This document shows, in pieces, positions 50,719 to 59,446 of a DNA stretch of 61,989 nt. The position numbers and the translations under genes are program-made. The DNA lies in NCBI GenBank assembly GCA_947039485.1, contig CAMQZC010000016.1, forward strand, positions 1-61,989, written 5' to 3'. The notes beneath the pieces are model-generated. The model was not told where the DNA came from and did not search any database. It worked only from the letters and a program-made list of their open reading frames with translations. This DNA comes from an uncultured Verrucomicrobiales bacterium (GTDB taxonomy: Bacteria > Verrucomicrobiota > Verrucomicrobiia > Verrucomicrobiales > Akkermansiaceae). How positions within the stretch are numbered: position 1 is the stretch's first letter; the number at the start of each line of letters is the position of its first letter.

Positions 50719-51351
50719 CATTTTCTCGTTTTTCATAATTTGTAAACACCGCAAACTTAGCCGCAACCGCCTCACGCTCATGCTCCGTCCCCACAGCCCA
50801 GCGCAGCGACAAGCCCGCACTCTGCATCGCGGCCGCTAGCAGCAGATACAACTTAGCCAGAGGCATGCGCAGCACCTGAGCAGGAGCCAAGCCGTACTTT
50901 TTACAGAGCCAAGAGCAGCACGCGGCCGCGTACGGTAAACTTAGCCCATCTGCGCTTTTTTTGAGCCCTTGCCCCCCTCATCCACCGTAAAAGCCGCAGC
51001 CTCCTGCTCAGCCACCTGAGAGCGGATAGCCTGCACCATCCCCGTGATCTCCTCCACATCGCGGCCACGCCCCCAGCGCATCGCCTGCTGCATCACCGCG
51101 CGAGCATCCAACAGCCCCAGCGCACCCACACGCTCCAGCAGCTCATCAGGCGACTGAGCATGCACCCACACAAACACCAGCACATCCGCCAGCGTAGGCT
51201 TGCCAGCCCCCAGCATATCCGCAAAAGGAGAGCCAATCTGCGCCAAAACCGCCATCGACTCCAAATCCTGCTTGCGCAACTTCAAACCCCCAACGATGAC
51301 GAAGTCAGCCCCCGTCACCGTCACCATATTCTGGTAATCTCTTGTATCCAT
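50705..51351 (-). CDS. Tail assembly chaperone, long -1 frameshift product
   Basis: Fusion of the 51351 frame (132 codons) to a second frame by -1 slippage on seven A bases (minus strand, 50962-50956). After the slip it reads SADGLSLPYAAACCSWLCKK, YGLAPAQVLRMPLAKLYLLL and on to the stop at 50705, with no stop between: 83 more residues, about 215 in total. The extension has coding-type sequence well before any good start codon, which only the frameshift explains. This is the gpG/gpGT arrangement of tailed phages. Order after, not before, the tape measure is unusual. Confidence 0.72.
50941..51351 (-). CDS. Tail assembly chaperone, short product
   Basis: 136 residues from the ATG at 51351 (upstream start at 51384 is less likely). 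An acidic-polar N-terminus, then GGLKLRKQDLESMAVLAQIG, ADVLVFVWVHAQSPDELLER and ARAVMQQAMRWGRGRDVEEI. The pattern (a short strand, then a helix with xLxxLxxxGSP, then DVLVFxWVH) matches chaperones that coat the tape measure protein. Ends GKGSKKAQMG at the TAA beside the slippery run. The ORF lies 29 nt below the tape measure gene. Confidence 0.75.
   Translation of the reverse strand: MDTRDYQNMVTVTGADFVIVGGLKLRKQDLESMAVLAQIGSPFADMLGAGKPTLADVLVFVWVHAQSPDELLERVGALGLLDARAVMQQAMRWGRGRDVEEITGMVQAIRSQVAEQEAAAFTVDEGGKGSKKAQMG
50956..50962 (-). promoter_or_regulatory. Slippery heptamer for -1 ribosomal frameshift (A AAA AAA)
   Basis: In frame the codons are TCA AAA AAA GCG. The heptamer A-AAA-AAA lets both tRNAs re-pair one base back, entering the 50705 frame. 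The zero frame stops 12 nt later. A stimulating stem-loop may be formed by GC-rich sequence around 50905-50935 (CGCGGCCGCG). Confidence 0.7.
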
Positions 51352-51380
51352 ATCTTTTTCTTGTTTTTTTATATTTTTAA

Positions 51381-53414
51381 TCACACCATGATGGCAACCT
51401 GCGAACTACGCAACTTGCCAGCATGGTACTCAATTTTTTTGAGCAGAGAAGTCTGACTCCGCAGCTCCTGCAACTCCGTTTGCCCCGAGCCAATCATGCG
51501 ACCACGAGAGCCGCCAATACGCACCGAGGGCTGCAGCACCATCTGCTGCAAAGCCTGCCGATTAGGCACCTTTGCGGCCGACTGCGCATCCGTGATAGCC
51601 GCCTGAGCACGCAGCTCACGCATCGCATACGCACGCGCATCCGCCGCATCCAAGCCCTCCTCCATCAGCTGCGCCTCACGCTCCAGCAACCCTATCGAGG
51701 CCTCCATAGCCCGCGCCTTGGACGTGTACCCCTTGGCCTGAGCCTCCAGAGCCGACAACTCCGCATCCCGCGTCACCGAGCGCGAGGCCGCCTCAGCCAT
51801 CGCCGAGCTCAAGGCCTCACCACGCTTGAGCAGAGCCCCAATATACTGAGCCTCCTTCACCGTCCCAGCCTGCCCCAGAGCAGCAGCCAACTGGCTGAGA
51901 TTACCATCCACACCACCCGAGCCCGAGCCACCCAGCGCCCTCACCGCTGCACCCAGCGCCACCTCCTGCTCACGCAGCGACATCGCCGCCAGAGCCGCAT
52001 CACGCGCCACCTGTGCCTGCGCCCCACGGATTTTCTCAACCTCATCCCGAGCCTTTGCCGCCTGCCTGCCATAATAGCCCTGCTGCTTCACAGCCTCACT
52101 CAGCGCCAGCCCCGTGCGCTCCACAGCCTCAGCAGTTCGCTCCTCCTCATCAGCCCCAGCCGCAGCCGCAGGAGCCCTCACAGAGCCCCCCTCAGCCTCA
52201 GCACGCAGACTTGACGCACGCTCCGCTACATCCGCATCCCAATTTTTGGCCAGACCGCCCGACACATCAGGCGACGTACGCACCAGCCGCCCGTCAATCA
52301 ACCTGCTGTTATTAGCCAACTCCATCATCGCGTCATTTTGCCCCATCCCGAGAGCCGCGCGCGGAATCGCCAGCAGAGCATCCTTAACCACGCCAGCAGG
52401 ATCAAACATCAGCTTGTCCACCGTCACCGCCAATCGCTCCACCACCGCCGCCAAGTAATCAATACCCACCTCAAGCCGCGCCTGCCACTCGAAGCGATTT
52501 GACGCAATATCACGCAGCAGACCGCCCAGCCACTCCCCAACCGAGAGCAGCTGCGTACCCATCGCAGCCCCCAGATCCGCAAAAAGCGGCTTCATCGCGC
52601 CCAGAAACTCAATCAGCTCCCCCATCACAGACTTGAGAGCAGGCAGCAGCCCCTCACCAATCGTAGCACCTGCAAGCGATAAATTGTCCTTGAGCGTTGA
52701 CCAAAATCCCAGAAAATCCGCGCTCGCCTTTGCGGCACCCTCAGAGAAAAGCCCCTGAGCCGAGGTCACACGCTCCAGCACATGAATGAGATCCTCAACA
52801 CCAAAATCACCAGCCTCAATGCCCGACTGCACCTGCGTGCCAGAGAGATCATACATCTTGGCGAGCTCACCACGCAGATCAATCTGACGCTCAGCCATCT
52901 GATTCGCAACCTCCGTATCAAGCTTACCAATCGAACCCACCTTACCGATGATAGCCGACATATCCACCAGAGACGAGCCCGAAAGAGCTGCCACATCGCC
53001 CATCGTGCGGATGATCGAGAGCGTGCGCTGCGCATCAATACCAAAAGCCATCAGCGTCTTGCTCGCTGCCGCAATATCCTCCAGAGCAAAAGGAGTCGAG
53101 GCTGAATAATCAATCAACTCCGCCAGATGCTCCTTAGCTCGATCAGCATCGCCCATCAGCACACCAAAAGCCGTCCGCATCGACTCAATTTGCGCCGCAG
53201 GCATCACCATGCCATCCAGCACCAGCGAGCCCAAGCCGCTCATCGAGGCCGCCACACCATTCATGAGCGTGCCCAGTCCCGTGATAGCCGAGCCCAGCGA
53301 GCCAAGCTGCGACACCATGCCGCCGCTCGCACCGCGCAGCTCGCCCTGCACCTTAAGCAACCCCTTGCTAAAGCCAGCAGCGTCAGCGCCAAAACTAATC
53401 TCTACATCCGCCAT
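51381..53414 (-). CDS. Tail tape measure protein
   Basis: 677 residues, Ala/Leu/Gly-rich and largely helical. N-terminal MADVEISFGADAAGFSKGLL and QGELRGASGG are typical of tape measure proteins. QIESMRTAFGVLMGDADRAKEHL plus FALEDIAAASKTLMAFGID is the conserved TMP/tape-measure core. A hydrophobic region follows in the middle (IEFLGAMKPLFADLGAAMGT), and a coiled-coil C-terminal third (SALEAQAKGYTSKARAMEAS). At about 1.5 angstrom per residue it implies a tail of about 100 nm, from established knowledge. Sets tail length and likely guides DNA ejection. Confidence 0.9.
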   Translation of the reverse strand: MADVEISFGADAAGFSKGLLKVQGELRGASGGMVSQLGSLGSAITGLGTLMNGVAASMSGLGSLVLDGMVMPAAQIESMRTAFGVLMGDADRAKEHLAELIDYSASTPFALEDIAAASKTLMAFGIDAQRTLSIIRTMGDVAALSGSSLVDMSAIIGKVGSIGKLDTEVANQMAERQIDLRGELAKMYDLSGTQVQSGIEAGDFGVEDLIHVLERVTSAQGLFSEGAAKASADFLGFWSTLKDNLSLAGATIGEGLLPALKSVMGELIEFLGAMKPLFADLGAAMGTQLLSVGEWLGGLLRDIASNRFEWQARLEVGIDYLAAVVERLAVTVDKLMFDPAGVVKDALLAIPRAALGMGQNDAMMELANNSRLIDGRLVRTSPDVSGGLAKNWDADVAERASSLRAEAEGGSVRAPAAAAGADEEERTAEAVERTGLALSEAVKQQGYYGRQAAKARDEVEKIRGAQAQVARDAALAAMSLREQEVALGAAVRALGGSGSGGVDGNLSQLAAALGQAGTVKEAQYIGALLKRGEALSSAMAEAASRSVTRDAELSALEAQAKGYTSKARAMEASIGLLEREAQLMEEGLDAADARAYAMRELRAQAAITDAQSAAKVPNRQALQQMVLQPSVRIGGSRGRMIGSGQTELQELRSQTSLLKKIEYHAGKLRSSQVAIMV

Positions 53415-53424
53415 AATTAACTCC

Positions 53425-53832
53425 TCAACCTACCCAGCGCTCAGCCTTTCGCAGCAGCTCAGCTGTCGCGTCCTTGCGCAAAATTACCGTACGGCCGTGA
53501 GCGCGACAGACAAAGGCAGGCACCTTCTCAGCCAGCTCCTCACGTATCGCACGCAAATTTTTAACACTCGTGATCGCATACGCCAGAGGGCTACTCTGCT
53601 GACCCAGCAGCCAAGCCTCATCATTCCAAGCCGCAATCACCTGCGCCTGCGTCCAGCGGCCGCAGCGCGAGCTCTCCGCAAACCACCATGCCTCAATCCC
53701 ATCACGTGGGAGATCCCCCGCAAAGTGCTGCCCGAAGGATAAACACTCAAAATCCAGAGCAAAGAGCACCGCTGCCAGCTCCTCGCAATGCGCGGAGCTG
53801 GCACCAGCCATGATTGCACTCGCAATATTCAT
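53425..53832 (-). CDS. Phage tail-region protein of unknown function
   Basis: 135 residues between tail tube and tape measure genes. Contains HCEELAAVLFALDFECLSFG, a Trp-rich IEAWWFAESSRCGRWTQAQV and a C-terminal helix. This is the place where tail chaperones usually lie, but the sequence does not match that fold, and a better chaperone candidate is downstream. Its ATG overlaps the tail-tube stop by 4 nt. Confidence 0.6.
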   Translation of the reverse strand: MNIASAIMAGASSAHCEELAAVLFALDFECLSFGQHFAGDLPRDGIEAWWFAESSRCGRWTQAQVIAAWNDEAWLLGQQSSPLAYAITSVKNLRAIREELAEKVPAFVCRAHGRTVILRKDATAELLRKAERWVG

Positions 53833-54278
53833 GCCCCCAGCGCCTCCTCACCCTTGATAGCCGCAGCCGCGGCCGCCGTAGCCCCTAAATCAAAAGGAGC
53901 ATAAGCGCCCGACACATCAATCTTAACAAAAGCCCCGCGCGTGCGAGCAATCGACACATTATCCGAGATGACGCCTGCACCTTGTACCGTGTCACCCACC
54001 AGATGAGGCAGGGAGGACTTCAGATCCAACACCGCCGCCACCGTGATGCCACCTGCCGTAGGAGACGACATCTCGCCGCTCATATTAAAGGTAATATCAG
54101 CAGGAGCCGACACAGCCCCCACCTTGTTACCATGCTCATCAAGTTGCCACACAATCTCCGAGGAGGCATCCCACTTCAGAGACTCAACAAAAAGCCCATC
54201 CTCCGCAGATTCCAGACCCCACTCACCAACACTGCCACGCTTTGTGACACCATTTACACTATTAACTACACCAGCCAT
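53829..54278 (-). CDS. Major tail tube protein (candidate)
   Basis: 149 residues. Begins MAGVVNSVNGVTKRGSVGEW; later ITFNMSGEMSSPTAGGITVA and an Ala-rich C-terminus. The beta-rich profile, size, and position just before the tape measure gene fit a tail tube protein of siphoviruses. Rated on position more than on sequence. Confidence 0.62.
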   Translation of the reverse strand: MAGVVNSVNGVTKRGSVGEWGLESAEDGLFVESLKWDASSEIVWQLDEHGNKVGAVSAPADITFNMSGEMSSPTAGGITVAAVLDLKSSLPHLVGDTVQGAGVISDNVSIARTRGAFVKIDVSGAYAPFDLGATAAAAAAIKGEEALGA

Positions 54279-54321
54279 ATTTCTATTTTCTATTCACTAT
54301 TTTTAATTTTACACCAGCTAC

Positions 54322-54714
54322 TTAGAGCTGAATAAATACCGTTGCAGATGCACGCGACACACGCCACGCATCATCTGCCTCCGCCTGCACAGGCTCTATC
54401 GCCACCTCATAAATGTGATAGCTAGAGCCCTCTAGAGCCTCCTTTTTTAGCTGCCTGCAAGCATCCTCAAAATCCGCCAAATAATCATCACCATTTGGCA
54501 GCGCTGGATGCAGCCTCAGCTTCAAATCCCCAGCCAGTTCATACGAACAATTGCCAAGAATCATCTCCTGCGCCACCTCCAATTCTAGCGAAATCCGAGC
54601 CTGATCAGCCTCCTCATCCGCCACCATCGCCTCAAAAGGCGTACGCACCAACGCCCCAGGACAATGCACGCGGAAATACTCCGCCATTTGCTCAAAAAAC
54701 TCCTTCATGATCAC
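54322..54714 (-). CDS. Minor tail protein / tail terminator candidate
   Basis: 130 residues: FFEQMAEYFRVHCPGALVRT, then beta strands and LEGSSYHIYEVAIEPVQAEA. Size and position (after the HK97-gp10-like gene, before the tail tube) match tail terminator (gpU-type) proteins. Overlaps the preceding gene by 4 nt. Confidence 0.55.
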   Translation of the reverse strand: MIMKEFFEQMAEYFRVHCPGALVRTPFEAMVADEEADQARISLELEVAQEMILGNCSYELAGDLKLRLHPALPNGDDYLADFEDACRQLKKEALEGSSYHIYEVAIEPVQAEADDAWRVSRASATVFIQL

Positions 54715-55370
54715 ACCTTCCGCAGCTCCTTTTTTAGCCTGCGCTCCTGCAGCTTAGCCATGCGATCCACAGCCTTTTGACTATGCTTTACGAGCCTCCC
54801 CACATGCAGCGCCTCCGCATGCGGAGCCCTATTTTTCGCCACTAACACAAATCCCGTCTTGCTCTTTTTCTCACGCGCCGAGCCCTGCTGCTTCTTACTG
54901 CGCAGCACCTGAGGAGCACGAGCCCCCACCATCTGCGCAAAGGGCAGCCATGCCGACATTAAATCACCAGCAGAGCCCTGCACAAATCGCACCAGCTTAT
55001 TCACCTCAGAGCCTTGCACCGCACGAGGCTCACCCCACCACTCACGGCGGTAGTGATTCCCCTTGCGGACAAGTCTAGACTGATCACGCATCAGCTGGGC
55101 AGGGGAGTGCGTCCCCTTGCGAGCACGCACCCGAATAAAGATGGGCGAGCCGCCCACATCCGCGGCAATCCGACCGCGCAAGTTACGGATGGCAACTGCT
55201 GGACTGCGCCCCGAGCCAGTCGAGGGCGGAGTCCACTTAAAGAGCATCTTTGCGGCCGCTTGGCCAATAGCTCGCTTCTGCGCTGGGCGCTGCGCCAGCA
55301 TTACACGCTGCGCACGCTCCAGCTTAGCCTGAGCCCTTTTGAGATTGACACCCTTTTTCGCACTCGCCAT
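54711..55370 (-). CDS. Head-tail connector region protein
   Basis: 219 residues, very basic (many Lys/Arg). N-terminal helix KRAQAKLERAQRVMLAQRPA; KRAIGQAAAKMLFKWTPPST resembles the HK97 gp10/tail-completion type. C-terminal helix RMAKLQERRLKKELRKV. The place between connector and tail terminator genes agrees. Coupled to both neighbours by short overlaps. Confidence 0.55.
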   Translation of the reverse strand: MASAKKGVNLKRAQAKLERAQRVMLAQRPAQKRAIGQAAAKMLFKWTPPSTGSGRSPAVAIRNLRGRIAADVGGSPIFIRVRARKGTHSPAQLMRDQSRLVRKGNHYRREWWGEPRAVQGSEVNKLVRFVQGSAGDLMSAWLPFAQMVGARAPQVLRSKKQQGSAREKKSKTGFVLVAKNRAPHAEALHVGRLVKHSQKAVDRMAKLQERRLKKELRKV

Positions 55371-55678
55371 TAGCCGCGCCCCATTTCTACCCTCCAGATG
55401 CCGCCTGCGAGCTGCTCGACCGCCAGTGAGCTCAGCCTACGGCCACGCACCACAAGCCGCATATGAGGACAAGGATCGCCCTCAAGCGGCCAGCGAGACG
55501 CATGCACCAGCAGCTCACCCGTACGGGCGCAAACGCGCCCATCAAACTCAACCGCATACTCCGAGCTTATCGGCTGCACAACCGCCAGCACCGACACCCC
55601 ATTAAAGGTGACGGGCTCACCAACCGCAGCCAGCAAATCCTCAGCACCATCAGCCATTAAGCTCTCAAACTCATTCAC
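55370..55678 (-). CDS. Small head-tail joining protein
   Basis: 102 residues: ESLMADGAEDLLAAVGEPVT, then short beta strands (VSVLAVVQPISSEYAVEFDG) and LRVHASRWPLEGDPC-like segments. Lambda FII-like connectors have this size and look, and the gene lies directly after the capsid gene. It shares one base with the next gene. Confidence 0.55.
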   Translation of the reverse strand: MNEFESLMADGAEDLLAAVGEPVTFNGVSVLAVVQPISSEYAVEFDGRVCARTGELLVHASRWPLEGDPCPHMRLVVRGRRLSSLAVEQLAGGIWRVEMGRG

Positions 55679-55693
55679 AGGCGTACAATCACT

Positions 55694-56731
55694 TTAAGCT
55701 TGGACGGCAGCAGGAGCCGACACCAAGAGACGAGCCGCATCAGCATGCCCACGCTTACGGCCGATAAGCGTCTTAGCCGCAATACGCAGCACACCCTCAT
55801 CACCATCCCAATGCTGCACAATCACCATAGGCAGCTTGGTCGTGCCATGCGTCACAACCGATACATGGCGATAGGTATCGGGCAGCACCAGCGGAGCACG
55901 CATCGCGATGCCCATGCAAGCTTTTTTCGCAATCACGCCCACCACATTTTTACCGAGAGCCGCAATACCTGTCACCTTTTTGATAACACCAAAGTCCAAG
56001 TCACCCAGTCGCAGGTCATCCGTGCTACTGCGCTTCATTGCGCCATAATAGCCCTTGTCGAGCAAGAGCGCATCCGTGTACGGCTGCAGGATCTCAGAGA
56101 GCTCCGTATTTGCCCAGCCAGCGCAAAAAGGCGTACCTACCGCATCCTTGCCATAAGCAGGAACCTCCACGGAGTCAGGCACAGCAATCGCCACACCATC
56201 CACATCAAACGCAGCCTCTGTCAGACCGCTCAAAGCATACTCGACACACTTGCGAGCAACCACGTTGATACACGTGCTCACCAGCTTCTCAGCCTCATGA
56301 CCATTGGCGATATCCCCAATGCTGATTTCTTCCGACCACATTGCCTCCTGCAGCTCGACCGTCACCGCCCCATACTTGGAGCCTCCAGCATCAGAGAGCT
56401 TGCTAGCATTGATGAGAGCCTCCTTGCCTGCGTCATCCTCAAGCTCTACGGTAATCGTGGGGCGCACATTGCGTCGCTTGGCCACCACAGCCGAGCCTGA
56501 GAAATTTGTAGCAAAGGTATTGCTCAAATCAATCAGATTATCGCTAAAGTTTTTGAGCGACTTATCAGCCACCACGTTGTAGCCCAGATTAGCGTAGCTT
56601 GTAGGAGCTGCCGCAGCACGCACCTCATCAATAACGCCCATTTCAAAGCCCATTTCCACAAGTGCAGCCGCATCTACTGATGCAAGCACGGGGAAACAAG
56701 CTAACTTACTCAATTGAGTTTCTTTATCCAT
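55694..56731 (-). CDS. Major capsid protein
   Basis: 345 residues. Starts MDKETQLSKLACFPVLASVD; FSGSAVVAKRRNVRPTITVE and YGAVTVELQEAMWSEEISIG fit the HK97 fold's E-loop and P-domain zones. DLDFGVIKKVTGIAALGKNVV and a C-terminal TLIGRKRGHADAARLLV are consistent with phage capsids. Located straight after the ClpP-like protease and before the connector genes. The A-rich leader AAAAAGATATGGAT recurs before the chaperone gene, likely as ribosome-binding leader of highly expressed proteins. Confidence 0.78.
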   Translation of the reverse strand: MDKETQLSKLACFPVLASVDAAALVEMGFEMGVIDEVRAAAAPTSYANLGYNVVADKSLKNFSDNLIDLSNTFATNFSGSAVVAKRRNVRPTITVELEDDAGKEALINASKLSDAGGSKYGAVTVELQEAMWSEEISIGDIANGHEAEKLVSTCINVVARKCVEYALSGLTEAAFDVDGVAIAVPDSVEVPAYGKDAVGTPFCAGWANTELSEILQPYTDALLLDKGYYGAMKRSSTDDLRLGDLDFGVIKKVTGIAALGKNVVGVIAKKACMGIAMRAPLVLPDTYRHVSVVTHGTTKLPMVIVQHWDGDEGVLRIAAKTLIGRKRGHADAARLLVSAPAAVQA

Positions 56732-56744
56732 ATCTTTTTTTCTA

Positions 56745-57767
56745 TTATTTGTTATTGTTGTTTGTTGTCATTACGCGCTTTTCAAGCTCTTTACGAGCCT
56801 CAGGGTTGCGTACACCCTCCGCCATCAGCTGCACATTCGAGAGCGATGCCAGCTCACTCTCTCGCCCAGCCTCAGGCTCCGCAGACGGCAACTCTGCCGC
56901 CCCCAAGCCTAGAGCCGCCACACGGCGCACCACCTCTTTTTCAAGAGACGCTCGCACCGCAGCATTCTCCGCGCCCACAGCCTCCACCGTCGCCAGCATA
57001 CCCGCTCGCTCCGCCTCCACTGAGGCAATTTGCTGACGCAAATCCGCCTCAGAGACCATTAAAGCCTCCACTCGTGCCAGCGTCTCAGTCTCCTCCGCCT
57101 CAGCCCTCAGCCCAAAGAGCGCCTTCACGCGCCCAATTACACCCAGCTTAGCCGCAGCCTCCTGCTCAGCCGCCAGAGCCTGCACAGGCTCAAGCTCAGG
57201 CGATTGCACAGCCGCGCCAATCACGCGATCCACCCAGCCGAAAGCCAAAGCCTCCGAGGCTGAGAAAAAAGTATCACCATCAATGGCAGCACGCAGCTCC
57301 TCCACCGTCTTACCCGTCTTTGCGGCATACACGCCAAGCATCTGCTGCCAAATAGCCTCAAGATTTTGCAACGTGCTAGCAATCTTGCTGAGCCCACCAG
57401 CGGCCACAGTCTGCGGCTCGTGCACCATCCAGCGAGCCGCTGCGCCCATCGCCACCTCATCGCCAGCAAGGGCTATCAAGGTAGCTGCTGACGCACAGAC
57501 ACCATAAATCTCCGTCTTGATGGTGATCACGCCCTTTAACGCCATCAAGCGGTCAAAAATCTCAGCCGCCACAAAGGCATCACCACCGCGCGAATTGATA
57601 CTAATTACCAGCTCCTTCTTATGGCGGATGAGCTCATCTAATCGCTCAAACCACGTCTCCGACCAGCCTTTTTCTGAGCCGATGATCCCCACAATATTAA
57701 CTTGCACGCGATCATCACCCATCGCCAAAATCTGTGGGAGCGTCTCCCATTCATATATCTTACTCAT
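56745..57767 (-). CDS. Head maturation protease, ClpP-like (S14), with scaffold-like tail
   Basis: 340 residues. N-terminal ClpP-like fold: VISINSRGGDAFVAAEIFDR, nucleophile S93 in YGVCASAATLIAL, His116 in ARWMVHEPQT and an Asp further on. C-terminal half (about 215-325) is helical and acidic (ALMVSEADLRQQIASVEAER), like a fused scaffolding domain. It trims capsid assembly components inside the cell. The start overlaps the portal stop by 8 nt. Confidence 0.87.
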   Translation of the reverse strand: MSKIYEWETLPQILAMGDDRVQVNIVGIIGSEKGWSETWFERLDELIRHKKELVISINSRGGDAFVAAEIFDRLMALKGVITIKTEIYGVCASAATLIALAGDEVAMGAAARWMVHEPQTVAAGGLSKIASTLQNLEAIWQQMLGVYAAKTGKTVEELRAAIDGDTFFSASEALAFGWVDRVIGAAVQSPELEPVQALAAEQEAAAKLGVIGRVKALFGLRAEAEETETLARVEALMVSEADLRQQIASVEAERAGMLATVEAVGAENAAVRASLEKEVVRRVAALGLGAAELPSAEPEAGRESELASLSNVQLMAEGVRNPEARKELEKRVMTTNNNNK

Positions 57768-59190
57768 TATTTTTTTTCTCTGTTTTTTGCTTTTGGGGAG
57801 CGAGGCTATCAGCCTGCTCCACCTGCGACACCTGAGCCCCGAGAGCCCCCTGTGTCAGACTACCACGAGGCAGCCCATACTTCTCCTCAACCGCAAACTG
57901 CGCAGCCTTAGACCGCGCGGCCTCCTCAAAGAGATCCTCCTGCGTGCGACCACAAGCCGACATGACAAAATCCTCCCTTGAGGCCATCCCCTCACGCGCC
58001 AAATTGATAGCCGCCGTAGCCACACGACCCAGATCCAGCGTCATATCACGCAGGCTCACCCACTCAACCGCATCCCACGCCCCATCGGAGGGCATGCGGA
58101 GGCGACCAGCGGCTATCTCTGCCGCCATGGTATGCAGCCAAATGCGATCGCACAGAGCCTGCCGCCACTGCTTCTTTTTTAAGCACCATCGCCCCAGCTT
58201 TTCCAGCTCAAAGCGCGCAGCTGCCGAGCTCAGCTTGCCGCTGTCAAACACCACCATGGGGCTCAACTCAGCCGCATATGCCAAATCTGCGACAAGGAAA
58301 TCTAGCATTGCACGCGCATCGGGAGAGGGTCTGTTATCGCTGAGGACTTTGACATCACGCCCCTCACCCAGCGAAGCCACCACCGAATCACCCAGAGTGA
58401 TTTCAGCCCGCGACTCCGCATCACCAGATGCTGGAGGCTTAGCAAAGCGTGACGCGGATCCGCCACGTTTATCACCCTCTTTCTTAGTCTCAATCAAGGC
58501 CAGCTGGGACGTGATCTTGAGCGAGCTCTTGATAAATCCCACAATCTCGCCCAGATCGCGAGCCGATGCAATGGCCGCCACCAACTCTGCAGTACCACGC
58601 GAAGCCAGCGGATCAGGATCATGACGATACAAATACGCAGAGGCCGCAGGCAGCGACCGCGTCTTGCCCTCATCATCAGACAATTCATAGCTCAGCACAC
58701 GCCCACGCCTGTCCTTGCGCACGCTCAAAATCTGGCTACCGCGATAAAAAGCATACTGAGCCATACCCTGCTCAAGCATGCACACCAGCAGCACATCACC
58801 ATCTATCACGCGGCATTTTTCCATCCACAGCTGCGCCCCCACAAAATCCAGCACACCAGCACGATCAAACGCCCCAGCCCGTCCCGTGCGAGCCTTCCAG
58901 ACGCGCCTTGCCTCCGCATTCCAAGCCGCATCAGTCGACTGAGGATGCGGAGTCAGCCAGCCCTGCAAGTTAACGATTGTAGCCACCGCCTTGCGCACGC
59001 GCCCAGAGCACCAGTGCAGGCTCCGCGATGCAGACATCAGCTGTGTGCGAGCCCACGAGCCCACACGATCACCCGAATTAAGCGGCCACCAAATCGGAGC
59101 CGATGATGGCGATGGGCTCACAGCATCCATCATACCGCCATACAGCCGCACCTCAGCAACGCCCTCAACCTGTTCAAAATCCTCTTCCAT
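57760..59190 (-). CDS. Portal protein, lambda family
   Basis: 476 residues. Shows NSGDRVGSWARTQLMSASRS, the FIKSSLKITSQLALIETKKE region, and a long C-terminal helical part with LSPMVVFDSGKLSSAAARFE, MTLDLGRVATAAINLAREGM. This matches phage_portal_2 (lambda gpB type) proteins, which form the dodecameric DNA gate of the head. Follows the gpW-like gene after 1 nt and precedes the protease with overlap, the classic lambda-like order. Confidence 0.87.
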   Translation of the reverse strand: MEEDFEQVEGVAEVRLYGGMMDAVSPSPSSAPIWWPLNSGDRVGSWARTQLMSASRSLHWCSGRVRKAVATIVNLQGWLTPHPQSTDAAWNAEARRVWKARTGRAGAFDRAGVLDFVGAQLWMEKCRVIDGDVLLVCMLEQGMAQYAFYRGSQILSVRKDRRGRVLSYELSDDEGKTRSLPAASAYLYRHDPDPLASRGTAELVAAIASARDLGEIVGFIKSSLKITSQLALIETKKEGDKRGGSASRFAKPPASGDAESRAEITLGDSVVASLGEGRDVKVLSDNRPSPDARAMLDFLVADLAYAAELSPMVVFDSGKLSSAAARFELEKLGRWCLKKKQWRQALCDRIWLHTMAAEIAAGRLRMPSDGAWDAVEWVSLRDMTLDLGRVATAAINLAREGMASREDFVMSACGRTQEDLFEEAARSKAAQFAVEEKYGLPRGSLTQGALGAQVSQVEQADSLAPQKQKTEKKNNE

Positions 59191-59191
59191 A

Positions 59192-59446
59192 TCAATACCT
59201 CACAACAAAGGAAGTCACCTGACCACAAAAGCCATCATCAGCGCCCTCCAACGACTCAATCGCCTGCTGGAGCGCATCCACCCATTCACGTGTCTTGATG
59301 CGCTCCCCACGGGCGAAAGAGACCCCCGACGTATTAGCCGAGATCATATACTCACCAGCTCGCAACTTTTCCAAAGCCTCCTTGCGCATCGAGCGCAACG
59401 CGTCCAAACTATAATCAACCTTTAAGGCCTTAACTAAACTTTCCAT
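59192..59446 (-). CDS. gpW-like head-tail joining protein
   Basis: 84 residues. DALRSMRKEALEKLRAGEYM, NTSGVSFARGERIKTREWVD and ALQQAIESLEGADD follow the gpW pattern: helix, short beta hairpin with arginine, helix. In lambda, W lies between terminase A and portal B, as here. Overlaps the terL end by 17 nt. Confidence 0.72.
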   Translation of the reverse strand: MESLVKALKVDYSLDALRSMRKEALEKLRAGEYMISANTSGVSFARGERIKTREWVDALQQAIESLEGADDGFCGQVTSFVVRY

